Shown: piece after piece, positions 7,978-16,531 of the stretch
How the letters are laid out: each line of letters opens with the position of its first letter
Numbering within the stretch: position 1 is the first letter of the stretch
Source of the DNA: Clostridiaceae bacterium
Lineage (GTDB): Bacteria > Bacillota > Clostridia > Lachnospirales > Lachnospiraceae
DNA: 64,000 nt
NCBI GenBank assembly: GCA_902362865.1
Contig: CABIYE010000009.1
Location: forward strand, 1 to 64,000
Reading direction: 5' to 3'
Notes under the pieces: generated by a model
What the model was told of the DNA's origin: nothing
The model's database searches: none
What the model saw: only the letters and a program-made list of their open reading frames with translations
Position numbers and translations under genes: made by a program

Positions 7978-8513
7978 TTGTACGTCATGGTTCGCCGACC
8001 CTTGCGGGACTGAAGACCGGGAATCTGTTTAATTGTCCATATTCAGACAAAGAGGAGCTGTTTCAAGCACTGCGTTCTTTGAATCGCAGGCTTGTACCCA
8101 AAGGCGTTCGGGTGGTTCCGCTGCGGATGTGGACGGATAAAGTGCTGTTATACATTTACCGTCCCCGGAAGTTGGGAAACGACTTTGCCGTAAAAGAAGC
8201 GGCGGATCTTTTAAGAGAAAATGGATATAACGTAGATAATCTTGGAAAATGTGTTGCACATCTGGGACGGCGCCTGTGCGAGATGGAAAGCTTCCCACAC
8301 GAAATCGGATTGTTTTTGGGTTATCCGCCGGAAGACGTGCGGGGATTTATTGAAAACCATGCCGAGGGTTACAAGTGCGTGGGATGCTGGAAAGTATACG
8401 GAGACGAGCAGGAGGCAAGACAGTTGTTTGAGCAGTATAGAAAATGTACAGACGTATATTGTTCTCAATGGGCAAAGGGAAGAAGTATTGAACGGCTTAC
8501 AGTGGCTGTTTAA
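7962..8513 (+). CDS. DUF3793 family protein
   Basis: A 183-residue protein of the DUF3793 family: an N-terminal HGSPTLAGLKTGNLF, a central VPLRMWTDKVLLYIYRP, and the C-terminal HEIGLFLGYPPEDVRGFI and GCWKVYGDEQEA segments are typical. It contains several Cys but no recognised redox motif. It starts inside the end of the DUF2325 gene and is followed 32 bases later by the flavodoxin, so the three form one operon. The function is unknown; the association with flavodoxin and DtxR-like boxes points to iron or redox metabolism. Confidence 0.75.
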   Translation: MSDEIIVRHGSPTLAGLKTGNLFNCPYSDKEELFQALRSLNRRLVPKGVRVVPLRMWTDKVLLYIYRPRKLGNDFAVKEAADLLRENGYNVDNLGKCVAHLGRRLCEMESFPHEIGLFLGYPPEDVRGFIENHAEGYKCVGCWKVYGDEQEARQLFEQYRKCTDVYCSQWAKGRSIERLTVAV

Positions 8514-8545
8514 TACGAACAAAAACAGAAAGGAAATTACGGCAT

Positions 8546-8968
8546 ATGAGTAAAATTGCAGTTGTTTATTGGAGCGGTACAGGAAACACAGAGCAGATGG
8601 CGTCAGCGGTTCTGGAAGGCGCAAAAGAAAAAGGAGCGGATGCGGTTCTTTTCACTTCTTCAGAATTTGATGCAGCTATGATGGAACAATATGACGCGGT
8701 TGCATTTGGCTGCCCTGCTATGGGGGCAGAAGTGCTGGAGGAAGACGAATTCCAGCCAATGTTTGATGCCTGCGAAGGAAAGATTTCCGGAAAAAAGATT
8801 GCATTGTTCGGGTCATACGGATGGGGAGACGGCGAGTGGATGCGAAGCTGGGAAGAAACTTGCAGAAATGCAGGAGCAGAACTTGCATGTGACAGTGTAA
8901 TCTGTAATGAAGCGCCGGATGATGAAGTACTAAAACAGTGCAGGGAACTGGGAGCGGCGTTAAATTAA
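8546..8968 (+). CDS. Flavodoxin
   Basis: A 140-residue flavodoxin, the usual short-chain length. The FMN phosphate-binding loop reads WSGTGNTEQMA (residues 9-19), and the isoalloxazine loops match FGCPAMGAEVLEEDEF (about 52-67) and FGSYGWGDGEW (about 88-98). It transfers electrons at low potential and commonly replaces ferredoxin under iron limitation, which fits the DtxR-like boxes at the head of the operon. It is soluble and cytoplasmic, and is the last gene of a three-gene unit. Confidence 0.9.
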   Translation: MSKIAVVYWSGTGNTEQMASAVLEGAKEKGADAVLFTSSEFDAAMMEQYDAVAFGCPAMGAEVLEEDEFQPMFDACEGKISGKKIALFGSYGWGDGEWMRSWEETCRNAGAELACDSVICNEAPDDEVLKQCRELGAALN

Positions 8969-8986
8969 TTTATTTTTAAATATTCC

Positions 8987-9018
8987 TTGACATTCCCCCT
9001 GACGGGAAGGTGTATAGT
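8987..9018 (+). promoter_or_regulatory. MerR-type promoter with 20-bp spacer
   Basis: TTGACA (8987-8992) and TATAGT (9013-9018) are separated by 20 bases, longer than normal. The spacer carries the dyad TTCCC (8993-8997) and GGGAA (9004-9008). Overlong spacers with a central dyad are the hallmark of MerR-activated promoters, so the regulator downstream probably controls itself. Confidence 0.65.
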
Positions 9019-9041
9019 AGAATTTGAAGGGAGGAGATTAG

Positions 9042-9866
9042 ATGTATTCAATCGGAGAATTCTCAAAAATTGGAAGCGTTTCAACAAAAACACTGAGATA
9101 CTATGATGAGATCGGACTTTTACACCCGGCCAGTGTAGATGAAGTCAATCATTATCGCTATTATTCGGAGGAACAGGTGGATCAGATTCTGTACATAACA
9201 GAATTGAAGTCGCTTGATCTCCGGTTAGAGCAGATTAAGGCAGTCATAGAGAACGGTGAAATCCCCCTTTTGGAGCGTTTTCTTTCAGAGCAGATAGAAG
9301 AAATCAATTGCCGGATTCAGAAGGATATCCGGTTAAAGCTCAGCATTGAAAATAAGATGCGGAAAATTCAGTCAGGAGGAATTCAAATGAATAAAGAATG
9401 TGAATTAGCAGTAGAAGAAAAACAGTTTACACCTGTTTGGGTGATGAGCAAAAAGGCGACGATCGAAATATCACAGATTGGAACGGTGATAGGCAGTGTT
9501 TATGAAGAGATATTTAGGCGTGGGTTACAGCCGGCAGGTCCTGTTATGACCTTTTATCTGGATGAAGAATTTCAACATGAGAATGCGAATGTCGAAGTGT
9601 GTATCCCTGTAGATAAGAAAGGAAGAGAAGAGGACATTTCCGGCATCAGGATGTTAGATCCGGGGCTGTGTGCAGTCTGCCTCTATACAGGAGCTTATCA
9701 TAAGATCGGAAAAGCATATGCGGCAGTTTTGAAATGGATTGAGGAAAATAATTATTGTATATCTTCGGCTCCGTTTGACAGTTATTTAAATAATCCGCAG
9801 GATGTGAAGAACCCGGAAGAGCTGATGACTCAAGTATGGTTTCCGATTAAAAAGCAAATAAGTTAA
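9042..9866 (+). CDS. MerR family regulator with GyrI-like effector domain
   Basis: A 274-residue regulator. Residues 1-70 are a MerR winged HTH (YSIGEFSKIGSVSTKTLRYY, then IGLLHPASVDEVNHYRYY). A coiled-coil linker follows (about 75-115), then a C-terminal effector-binding domain of the GyrI/BmrR type (AVEEKQFTPVWVMSKKATI to the VWFPIKK end). Such proteins sense hydrophobic drugs or metabolites and remodel overlong promoters. No obvious target gene other than itself lies adjacent; the convergent ECF gene is on the opposite strand. The ligand is unknown. Confidence 0.85.
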   Translation: MYSIGEFSKIGSVSTKTLRYYDEIGLLHPASVDEVNHYRYYSEEQVDQILYITELKSLDLRLEQIKAVIENGEIPLLERFLSEQIEEINCRIQKDIRLKLSIENKMRKIQSGGIQMNKECELAVEEKQFTPVWVMSKKATIEISQIGTVIGSVYEEIFRRGLQPAGPVMTFYLDEEFQHENANVEVCIPVDKKGREEDISGIRMLDPGLCAVCLYTGAYHKIGKAYAAVLKWIEENNYCISSAPFDSYLNNPQDVKNPEELMTQVWFPIKKQIS

Positions 9867-9870
9867 ATCT

Positions 9871-9925
9871 TAAAAATTGCACAGGAAGGCTTTCCATGCG
9901 GAGAGTATCCTGTGCAATCTTTATT
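9871..9925. terminator. Bidirectional terminator between merR and the ECF gene
   Basis: TTGCACAGGA (9877-9886) and TCCTGTGCAA (9908-9917) are perfect arms, with A-rich sequence on the left and a T-rich run on the right. It can stop transcription from both convergent genes. Confidence 0.7.
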
Positions 9926-10442
9926 CATTTTGGCCGGAGTAATTTTCCAGCATTATCAATATGGAAACAATCGGCATAATCAGTATTCCGCAGAAAAAGT
10001 TGCTTACGCCATGAATGAAATCCCAGGGGAGCCCGGCTATAATCCATGCGATCATGCCTTTCAAATCCAGTCCGTACAGGATTGCCTGGGCGGGGGCGTA
10101 TAGTGTTCCAAAGAGAAATCCGTGGGCAGAACATACCAGCATGTAGACAAGAGGCTTGATTTTTGCAGGCATATTCTTTGGGAGAAGCATAACGGCGCCC
10201 CAAAGAATTGTCCACAGATATAAATACGGAATCCACCATGTTGCAAATCCGCAGAACATTCCATTTAATAGTACATAAATATAAATAGGATACAGCGCTT
10301 TTTTTCTGTAGACAACAGTAAAAGCGACGGTAAATACACCCAGCAGATGTATATTGGGAGCCAGTTCCATAATCACCTTGGACGCATACATTAAGGCTCC
10401 AAGCATCGCGAATACAGTGATTTCTTTTGTAGTAAGCTTCAT
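9921..10442 (-). CDS. ECF transporter S-component-like membrane protein
   Basis: A 173-residue protein with about five to six hydrophobic helices, starting MKLTTKEITVFAMLGALMYA, a typical S-component opening. Later segments such as LYLWTILWGAVMLLP and WIIAGLPWDFIHGVSNFFCG fit the substrate-binding membrane subunit of energy-coupling factor importers. It is encoded end-to-end with the DUF4430 lipoprotein, its likely extracellular partner. No ATPase or T-component is adjacent, so it would share a genome-wide ECF module. The substrate is unknown; a corrinoid or similar ligand is a guess based on DUF4430. Confidence 0.75.
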   Translation of the reverse strand: MKLTTKEITVFAMLGALMYASKVIMELAPNIHLLGVFTVAFTVVYRKKALYPIYIYVLLNGMFCGFATWWIPYLYLWTILWGAVMLLPKNMPAKIKPLVYMLVCSAHGFLFGTLYAPAQAILYGLDLKGMIAWIIAGLPWDFIHGVSNFFCGILIMPIVSILIMLENYSGQNE

Positions 10443-10900
10443 TATTTTTCAACCTTAAAGGAGTAATGATCTCCTTCTGTTATTTTTGTTGCATCTACGC
10501 CTGTCTGTGAATATTCGTCATTTACATAGAAAGCCCAATAGGTTTTGTCTGTATCGTAGTCGGCGGTAATCCCATTTACTGTCTTGACGTAAAGACCATA
10601 ATCACCTTCTTCGCCCGCAATAAGTTCGAGTTCTTCCAGCGCTTCACCTACGGTTTTTGCGTCGGTATGAATTTCGAATAGCGTTTCCGTACCATCCGGA
10701 TCGGATACGGTAAGGTTAAAAGTTGTTTTCCCTTCGCCCAATACATGTGTTTCGGACGATGTATATTGTTTTGTTTCTGTCGTTGTTTTTTCATCAGTAT
10801 TCTTTCCGCTGCATCCTGTTGTAGAAAATGCCAGAGCCATTGTCAGCATCAGGAGCAGAAGCAGAGAAGAAATTTTCCTGTTTTTTAATTTTAACTGCAT
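10442..10900 (-). CDS. DUF4430 lipoprotein
   Basis: A 152-residue secreted lipoprotein. Residues 1-28 are a signal peptide (basic start, then LLLLLMLTMALAFS) ending in the lipobox STTGC. The mature part has the DUF4430 pattern: a beta-rich ligand domain with VGEALEELELIAGEEG, VNGITADYDTDKTYWAFYVN and the C-terminal GDHYSFKVEK. DUF4430 resembles the C-terminal domain of transcobalamin/intrinsic factor. The start at 10900 has GGAGACG upstream on the minus strand; an earlier start is less likely. It forms an operon with the S-component and may present a vitamin-like ligand to it. No cobalamin riboswitch was seen upstream. Confidence 0.8.
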   Translation of the reverse strand: MQLKLKNRKISSLLLLLMLTMALAFSTTGCSGKNTDEKTTTETKQYTSSETHVLGEGKTTFNLTVSDPDGTETLFEIHTDAKTVGEALEELELIAGEEGDYGLYVKTVNGITADYDTDKTYWAFYVNDEYSQTGVDATKITEGDHYSFKVEK

Positions 10901-11038
10901 GTTACGTCTCCTTTCGGTAATAGATGATAGCATAGGAAAGCTTTTTTTTCAATGCAGGCGTGCGTAATTCTTTTATGCATCTGATTGTTCGTGAGAAAAG
11001 TTCTCATTTATAAAAGATGAATTGTACAGGAGATGTGT

Positions 11039-11065
11039 TATAATGTGTTAGATAGAACTAACTAA
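11039..11065 (+). promoter_or_regulatory. -10 element and DtxR-like box before the ABC exporter
   Basis: TATAAT (11039-11044) is followed directly by TTAGATAGAACTAACTAA (11048-11065), a dyad with 8-bp half sites and one mismatch. It resembles the boxes at 7573-7652, so the exporter and the flavodoxin operon may share a metal-dependent repressor that blocks the transcription start. Confidence 0.55.
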
Positions 11066-11103
11066 AGCAGGGCTGAGGTTTTTAGCCCGGGAAGGGTGAA
11101 AAG

Positions 11104-11820
11104 ATGTCAAAGGAAGAGAGAAAATTTTTAGAGATTGCAGATTTAAGAAAGGGATTTGGAAGTGGGGATACCCGCCAGGAGGTATTGCGAGGAATGAGTT
11201 TTTCCGTAGCGAAAGGAGAATTCTGCGTATTTCTTGGGCCTTCCGGTTCCGGAAAATCTACGCTTCTTAATATTATTGGCGGAATTGACAGTGCTGATTC
11301 GGGTTATATATCGATTAATGGCGATAAGCTGGAAGATATGGATGAAAAACGGCTGACGCAGTACCGCCGGAAGCACTTAGGATATGTTTTCCAGATGTAC
11401 AATCTGATTGGGAATCTAAATGTAAAGGAAAATATTGAGGTTGGCGCTTATCTTTCGGATGCTTCCCTCGATATAGATGAGCTTCTGCGCACGCTGGGGC
11501 TTTATGAGCACAGGCATAAGCTCCCCAATCAGCTCTCCGGAGGTCAGCAGCAGCGTGTATCCATCGGAAGAGCCATTGTGAAGAATCCGGATATACTTCT
11601 CTGCGATGAGCCGACAGGGGCGTTGGATTACAATACATCCAAGGAAATACTGAAGCTGATTGAGGATATTAACAGAAAATATCAAAATACAATTATTATG
11701 GTTACACATAATGAAGCAATTAAAAATATGGCAGATCATATCATTAAGCTTCGTGATGGTAAAATACGTTATAATGAAATCAATAAGAAGAAAATTCCGG
11801 CTGAGGATCTGGAGTGGTAA
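11104..11820 (+). CDS. MacB/LolD-type ABC transporter ATP-binding protein
   Basis: A 238-residue ATPase with Walker A GPSGSGKSTLL (about 46-56), Q-loop FQMYNLIGNL, signature LSGGQQQRVSIGRA (about 143-156), Walker B ILLCDEPTGALD and H-loop VTHN. Sequence and partner place it in the MacB/LolCDE/FtsE group, which use ATP to move permeases mechanically rather than importing solutes. The C-terminal 25 residues are a short charged extension. It overlaps the long permease frame by a few bases. A DtxR-like box in front suggests metal-dependent expression. Confidence 0.92.
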   Translation: MSKEERKFLEIADLRKGFGSGDTRQEVLRGMSFSVAKGEFCVFLGPSGSGKSTLLNIIGGIDSADSGYISINGDKLEDMDEKRLTQYRRKHLGYVFQMYNLIGNLNVKENIEVGAYLSDASLDIDELLRTLGLYEHRHKLPNQLSGGQQQRVSIGRAIVKNPDILLCDEPTGALDYNTSKEILKLIEDINRKYQNTIIMVTHNEAIKNMADHIIKLRDGKIRYNEINKKKIPAEDLEW

Positions 11821-11834
11821 GGAGCGTGGCGGAG

Positions 11835-14147
11835 ATGAAAAAGAAGAAAGTTAAGAATCCGCTCGTGAAGCGAATCGTAAGAGAACTTCGGGGTGACTGG
11901 AGAAAGTATCTTGTAGTTGGGTTATTTTTGATTCTTACGATTGGATTCGTGTCTGGAATGTATGTTGCAAATGAGAGTATGATGAAGGCGGCGGACGAAG
12001 GAATTTCCAAATATAAGTTAGAAGATGGACATTTTGAGCTGGATCACAAGGCGGATGCAGATCTGCTGGAGAAAATCCCGGCCAGGGTATATGAAAATTT
12101 TTACAGAAATGAGGAAGAAGACTATAATAATGACGGTGCGGTTGATGGGACCATTCGGATTTTTAAAGAGACAAAGGATGTGAATTTAGCGTGTCTGATG
12201 GATGGGAGATTTCCGGATGCAGAGGATGAGATTGCAATCGATCGTATGCATGCAGATAATGTAGGGGTAGAAGTAGGCGACAGGATTACGGTTAGCGGAA
12301 AGCCGTTCAAGGTCGTCGGATTGCTTGCGTATGTCAATTATGCTACACTTCATGAAAAAAGTACGGATTTTATGTTTGATGCTCTGAAATTTAATGTAGC
12401 AATGGTAACGGAAGAAGGATTTGACTGTTTCAATAAGGCTATTCATTATACTTACGCATGGCAATATGAAGAAGAACCGGAAGATGAGATAGAAGAAAAG
12501 GAATTTTCGGATGATTTCCTGGAGGAATTAGTAACGCAGGTTGTAATGAGCGGCAATGAGATGAAAGACTATGTGCCGCGGTACGCAAATCCGGCGATTA
12601 CTTTTGCAACAGACGATATGGGGTCTGATGAGGCAATGGGCGGCGTTCTGTTGGATATCCTGATTGTCATTATTGCGTTTATTTTTGCGGTGACGATTAG
12701 CAATACCATGGTTCGGGAAGCGCAGGCGATTGGAACACTCCGGGCGTCCGGTTACAGTAGAGGAGAGCTGATTCGCCATTATCTGTCCATGCCGGTGATT
12801 GTGACGTTCGTTGCGGCTGTAATTGGAAATCTGCTGGGGTATTCGGTATTTAAAAATGTGGTAGTGTCTATGTATTATAACAGCTACAGCCTGCCCACGT
12901 ACCAGACGATATGGAATCCGGAGGCATTTATCAAAACAACATTGATTCCGGTAATATTGATGGTGGTTGTGAATCTTGCTGTTATTACAAAGATGATGTA
13001 CCATACGCCTTTGCAGTTTTTACGGCAGGATTTGAAGAAAACGAAACGCAAGAAAGCAATCCGGCTTCCGCGATGGAAGTTTTTCCACAGGTTCCGTCTG
13101 CGTATTATGTTCCAGAATATCTCCAATTACCTGATCCTGTTCTTGGGAGTTTTCTTTATTATGGTTATGCTTGCGATGGCTGTCGGGATGCCTTCTACGC
13201 TGGATTATTACAAAGAGAATGCTGCAGACATGATGTTTGCAGACTATCAGTATATTTTGAAATCCTATGAAGACGGGGAAGGAAATCCGGTTGTTACAGA
13301 AAATGAAACTGCCGAGAAGTTCTCTATGCAGGCTTTGCAGAAGAAAAGCGAGAAATTGACGGAGGAAGTGACTGTCTATGGAATTTCCGACGGCAGCAGG
13401 TATGTCGATATAGAGGAACTTCCGGAGCTTGAAGAGGATGAAGTGTATATCTCAGCGTCATTTGGTGATAAATATGACCTGAAAAAAGGGGATATCGTGA
13501 CTCTGGATGAAAAATATGAAGATGAGCAGTATCGGTTTAAGGTGGCGGGAATCTATGACAGCTGTCAGAACATTGCGGTTTTTATGCCAATCGAACATTA
13601 TAGATCTTTGTTTGCATTGGACGAGGATGCATTTACCGGATATATGTCCGACTCAGAGATTACAGACATTAGTGAGGAAAATATTGCGTCTACGATTACG
13701 GAGAGGGATATTACAAAAATGTGCGATCAGCTGGATCATTCCATGGGATCCTATATGCAGTATTTTCAGGTTTTGTGTATTCTGCTGTCGGCGGTGCTGA
13801 TTTACCTTCTGACGAAGATTATCATAGAAAAGAATGAGATTGCCATCTCTATGACAAAGATTCTGGGATATACGAACCGTGAGATAGCAAGTCTTTATCT
13901 GCTCTCTTCAACGATTGTTTTAATTGTGTCAGATGCAGTCAGTGTGATTTTGGGATCTGCTGTTATGGGGATTGCGTGGAAAGCAATTATGTTCGGCTAC
14001 AGCGGCTGGTTTAATTTTGTGATTGAGCCTGTCGGATATGTGAAGATGTTTACATTTGTTTTGGCAGGATATCTGTTGGTTTTGTTTTTTGATTTCAGGA
14101 GGATTAAGAGGGTTCCGTTGGAAAAAGCACTGAAAAATGCCGAATAG
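11835..14147 (+). CDS. FtsX-like ABC transporter permease
   Basis: A permease of about 770 residues with MacB architecture. There is one N-terminal helix (YLVVGLFLILTIGFVSGMYV), a large extracellular MacB-type domain and three helices around residues 275-400. A second extracellular domain and three C-terminal helices follow (VLCILLSAVLIYLLTKIII onward). The C-terminus ends DFRRIKRVPLEKALKNAE, a typical FtsX-family ending. The ATG at 11835 is chosen because AAGGAG at 11819-11824 is correctly spaced. Together with the ATPase it forms a complete exporter or lipoprotein/peptide-handling complex; the substrate cannot be told from sequence. Confidence 0.88.
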   Translation: MKKKKVKNPLVKRIVRELRGDWRKYLVVGLFLILTIGFVSGMYVANESMMKAADEGISKYKLEDGHFELDHKADADLLEKIPARVYENFYRNEEEDYNNDGAVDGTIRIFKETKDVNLACLMDGRFPDAEDEIAIDRMHADNVGVEVGDRITVSGKPFKVVGLLAYVNYATLHEKSTDFMFDALKFNVAMVTEEGFDCFNKAIHYTYAWQYEEEPEDEIEEKEFSDDFLEELVTQVVMSGNEMKDYVPRYANPAITFATDDMGSDEAMGGVLLDILIVIIAFIFAVTISNTMVREAQAIGTLRASGYSRGELIRHYLSMPVIVTFVAAVIGNLLGYSVFKNVVVSMYYNSYSLPTYQTIWNPEAFIKTTLIPVILMVVVNLAVITKMMYHTPLQFLRQDLKKTKRKKAIRLPRWKFFHRFRLRIMFQNISNYLILFLGVFFIMVMLAMAVGMPSTLDYYKENAADMMFADYQYILKSYEDGEGNPVVTENETAEKFSMQALQKKSEKLTEEVTVYGISDGSRYVDIEELPELEEDEVYISASFGDKYDLKKGDIVTLDEKYEDEQYRFKVAGIYDSCQNIAVFMPIEHYRSLFALDEDAFTGYMSDSEITDISEENIASTITERDITKMCDQLDHSMGSYMQYFQVLCILLSAVLIYLLTKIIIEKNEIAISMTKILGYTNREIASLYLLSSTIVLIVSDAVSVILGSAVMGIAWKAIMFGYSGWFNFVIEPVGYVKMFTFVLAGYLLVLFFDFRRIKRVPLEKALKNAE

Positions 14148-14172
14148 AGAGTGATTTTTTACAAAAAAACCT

Positions 14173-14265
14173 TTGAAAATCCAGAATAAAATTTGGTACA
14201 ATAATAATACAACGAGTAGCACTTTTGCGTAATTCCAGTTGCGTGTGCTGCTCGTTTATTTTTTG
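14173..14265 (+). promoter_or_regulatory. Promoter followed by terminator-like leader hairpin
   Basis: TTGAAA (14173-14178) and TACAAT (14197-14202) form a candidate promoter with an 18-base spacer. ACGAGTAGCAC (14212-14222) and GTGCTGCTCGT (14245-14255) then form an 11-bp stem followed by TTATTTTTT. It may end the exporter operon, or act as an attenuator for the small gene that starts at 14283. Confidence 0.5.
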
Positions 14266-14282
14266 AAACGGAGGAAAATTTA

Positions 14283-14522
14283 ATGAAACGTGTAAAAGCG
14301 GCTTGTATTTGCCAGACTCTTCATTTTCTGTTGAAGGAGGATCTGGGGCATGATTATGCTGTCAGATGTGTGCAGCATGAGGTTGAGCAGTATAAAAAGG
14401 ATTTGGAGAGAAAGAATACCCGGTATAAGATTCTTGAGGAAACAGAACAGGCAGACGGTTCCATTGTAATAAAGATTATCAAGCAGTACAATTCAAGCCC
14501 GGTAGGAAATTATTTGGACTAG
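14283..14522 (+). CDS. Small conserved hypothetical protein
   Basis: A 79-residue protein with a clear ribosome site (GGAGGAAAA). It starts MKRVKAACICQTLHFLL, has a central charged helix (EVEQYKKDLERKNTRYKILE) and a beta-rich end (GSIVIKIIKQYNSSPVG). I do not recognise a named domain; it resembles short proteins seen beside other Lachnospiraceae genes. It has two neighbouring Cys near the start (CIC). It is preceded by its own promoter and hairpin, and glgA follows in the same direction after about 130 bases. Confidence 0.65.
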   Translation: MKRVKAACICQTLHFLLKEDLGHDYAVRCVQHEVEQYKKDLERKNTRYKILEETEQADGSIVIKIIKQYNSSPVGNYLD

Positions 14523-14649
14523 AATGATGAAAAGTATTCTTATATTTGCCTATTTCAATATTTATGATATAATGGTCTTGGAAATTAGTATCTGAGATTC
14601 TAAATCATGGAAAATGATGAAATATTATAAATAATTTTGGAGGTATGAG

Positions 14650-16419
14650 ATGGCAAGGAAACAAACAACTAAAACTGCAGCCAAGAAAAAAGCTCCGGCG
14701 AAGACGACTGCGAAGACAACTGCGAAGACAACTGCAAAAGTGACTGAAAAGAAGGCGGCTGTGAAAGCAGAAGAACCAAAAGTAGAAGAAGTGAAGGCAG
14801 AAGAGCCGAAAGTAGAAGAACCGAAGACGGAAGCAGTGGAAGAGAAGAAAGCGGAAGAGCCGAAGGCAGAGGCAGTGGAAGAGAAGAAAGTGGAAGAACC
14901 GAAGGCAGAAGAACCAAAGGTGGAAGAAGTGAAGACGGAAGAACCGAAGACAGAAGAGTATATGACTCCGAGACGAAGCATTGCTTTTATAGGATCCGAG
15001 TGTTATCCGTTTGTAAAGACAGGCGGGCTGGGAGATGTCATGTACGCGCTCCCGAAGGCTTTGGTGAAGCAGAACTGTGATGTAAAAGTGATTCTTCCGC
15101 GTTACAAATGCATTCCGTGGGAATATCAGGAAAAAATGGTATATAAGGGCGCTTTTGAGATGAATTTATGTGCTGACGGAAGATCCTTTTACGTAGGAAT
15201 CATGGAATATGTATGGGATGGCGTAGTATATGACTTTATTGATAACGAAGAATTCTTCGGCGGTGGAAATCCTTATACGAATTTGATTGATGATATTCCG
15301 AAATATTGCTATTTTGCGAAAGCAGCATTGGCAGCATTGAACTATCTGGATTGGATTCCGGATATTATCCATTGCCATGACTGGCAGGCTGCGTTAGTTC
15401 CGGTGTATTTGAGAACTTTGTTTGAAGATACAAAGATTTCTTCTGCGAAGACGATTTTGACCATCCATAATTTACGCTTCCAGGGAGTTTATAATATTCC
15501 TACGATCCGTTATTGGTCCGGATTGCCGGATTATGTATTTAATAAGGATGCGCTGAAAGTAAGCTACGATGATGCGAACATGTTGAAGGGCGGGCTGACA
15601 TATTCGAATATTATCACGACAGTCAGCCATACATATGCGGGAGAGATTCAGACTCCGTATTATGGGGAAAATCTGGATGCGCATTTGCGGTATCATTCCG
15701 GCAAATTGAGAGGCATTGTAAATGGCATTGATTATGACATTTGGAATACCAGTACAGACGAGAGGCTCTATGAGAATTATGATATTACAAATGTGATAGA
15801 GAAAAAGAAAGAAAATAAGCGCAAACTGCAGGAAGAACTGGGTCTGGTTCAGGATGAAGGCAAGTTTGTAATCGGATTGATTTCCAGACTGACGAATCAG
15901 AAAGGACTGGATCTGGTTAATGAGATTCTTCCGCAGATTATGGATGAATATACGCAGGTTGTTGTACTGGGTACGGGAGATTCTGTTTATGAAGATTCTT
16001 TCCGTTATTATGAAAATGCCTATAAGGGAAATGTATGCTCTAATATCATGTATGATGAGACGAGAGCGCATAAGATTTATGCAGGTGCAGATGCGTTTCT
16101 TGTACCGTCTCAGTTTGAGCCTTGCGGATTGACACAGTTAATAGCCATGCATTATGGTACAGTGCCGATTGTGCGTGAGACAGGCGGATTAAAGGATACG
16201 GTAGAGCCTTATAATATGTTTAGTAATACAGGAAATGGATTTACGTTTGACCGATATGAATCCGGATTGCTGTTGGATGCCATTAACAGGGCGAAGACGC
16301 TGTATTTTACAGAGCGCGAATGCTGGGATGAGATGGTCCGGAGAGATATGGACAAGAACTTTTCCTGGGACAATGCCGCGAAACAGTATAAAGATCTGTA
16401 TCTGGAGCTGACCTGGTAA
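14650..16419 (+). CDS. glgA: Glycogen (starch) synthase with a Lys/Ala/Glu-rich N-terminal extension
   Basis: A 589-residue GT5 glycosyltransferase that adds glucose from ADP-glucose to glycogen. The catalytic part starts near residue 105 with RRSIAFIGSECYPFVKTGGL, containing the KTGGLGDV ADP-glucose motif, and ends with the FEPCGLTQ and ETGGLKDTV motifs of the second Rossmann domain. Its length of about 485 residues is normal. The first 104 residues are a low-complexity tail: an Ala/Lys/Thr-rich part resembling histone H1 or bacterial HU tails, then repeats of EEPKVEE and AVEEKK units. The tail is likely disordered, with unknown role. GGAGG precedes the ATG. No other glg genes are adjacent. 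Confidence 0.93.
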   Translation: MARKQTTKTAAKKKAPAKTTAKTTAKTTAKVTEKKAAVKAEEPKVEEVKAEEPKVEEPKTEAVEEKKAEEPKAEAVEEKKVEEPKAEEPKVEEVKTEEPKTEEYMTPRRSIAFIGSECYPFVKTGGLGDVMYALPKALVKQNCDVKVILPRYKCIPWEYQEKMVYKGAFEMNLCADGRSFYVGIMEYVWDGVVYDFIDNEEFFGGGNPYTNLIDDIPKYCYFAKAALAALNYLDWIPDIIHCHDWQAALVPVYLRTLFEDTKISSAKTILTIHNLRFQGVYNIPTIRYWSGLPDYVFNKDALKVSYDDANMLKGGLTYSNIITTVSHTYAGEIQTPYYGENLDAHLRYHSGKLRGIVNGIDYDIWNTSTDERLYENYDITNVIEKKKENKRKLQEELGLVQDEGKFVIGLISRLTNQKGLDLVNEILPQIMDEYTQVVVLGTGDSVYEDSFRYYENAYKGNVCSNIMYDETRAHKIYAGADAFLVPSQFEPCGLTQLIAMHYGTVPIVRETGGLKDTVEPYNMFSNTGNGFTFDRYESGLLLDAINRAKTLYFTERECWDEMVRRDMDKNFSWDNAAKQYKDLYLELTW

Positions 16420-16450
16420 GGGCAGAACAATAAAATAATTTGTATGAAAG

Positions 16451-16494
16451 AAAAAGATATCTGACAAGTAGTTTATGCTTGCAGATATCTTTTT
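16451..16494. terminator. Convergent terminator between glgA and the LysR gene
   Basis: AAAAAGATATCTG (16451-16463) and CAGATATCTTTTT (16482-16494) are perfect 13-bp arms with A and T runs on the outer sides, able to work in both directions. Confidence 0.8.
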
Positions 16495-16531
16495 TTCTTT
16501 TGGATTTGAACCTCAAATCAGCCGTAATGCC

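Noticed and set aside
10901..11038. Cobalamin riboswitch upstream of the DUF4430/ECF genes
   Set aside because: No B12-box-like sequence or extended structured leader is visible in the 200-base gap.
14650..14960. CRISPR-like or tandem DNA repeat in the glgA 5' region
   Set aside because: The repeats are in-frame protein repeats (AAG/GAA-rich codons) with irregular spacing and no spacers; no CRISPR array is present in the window.
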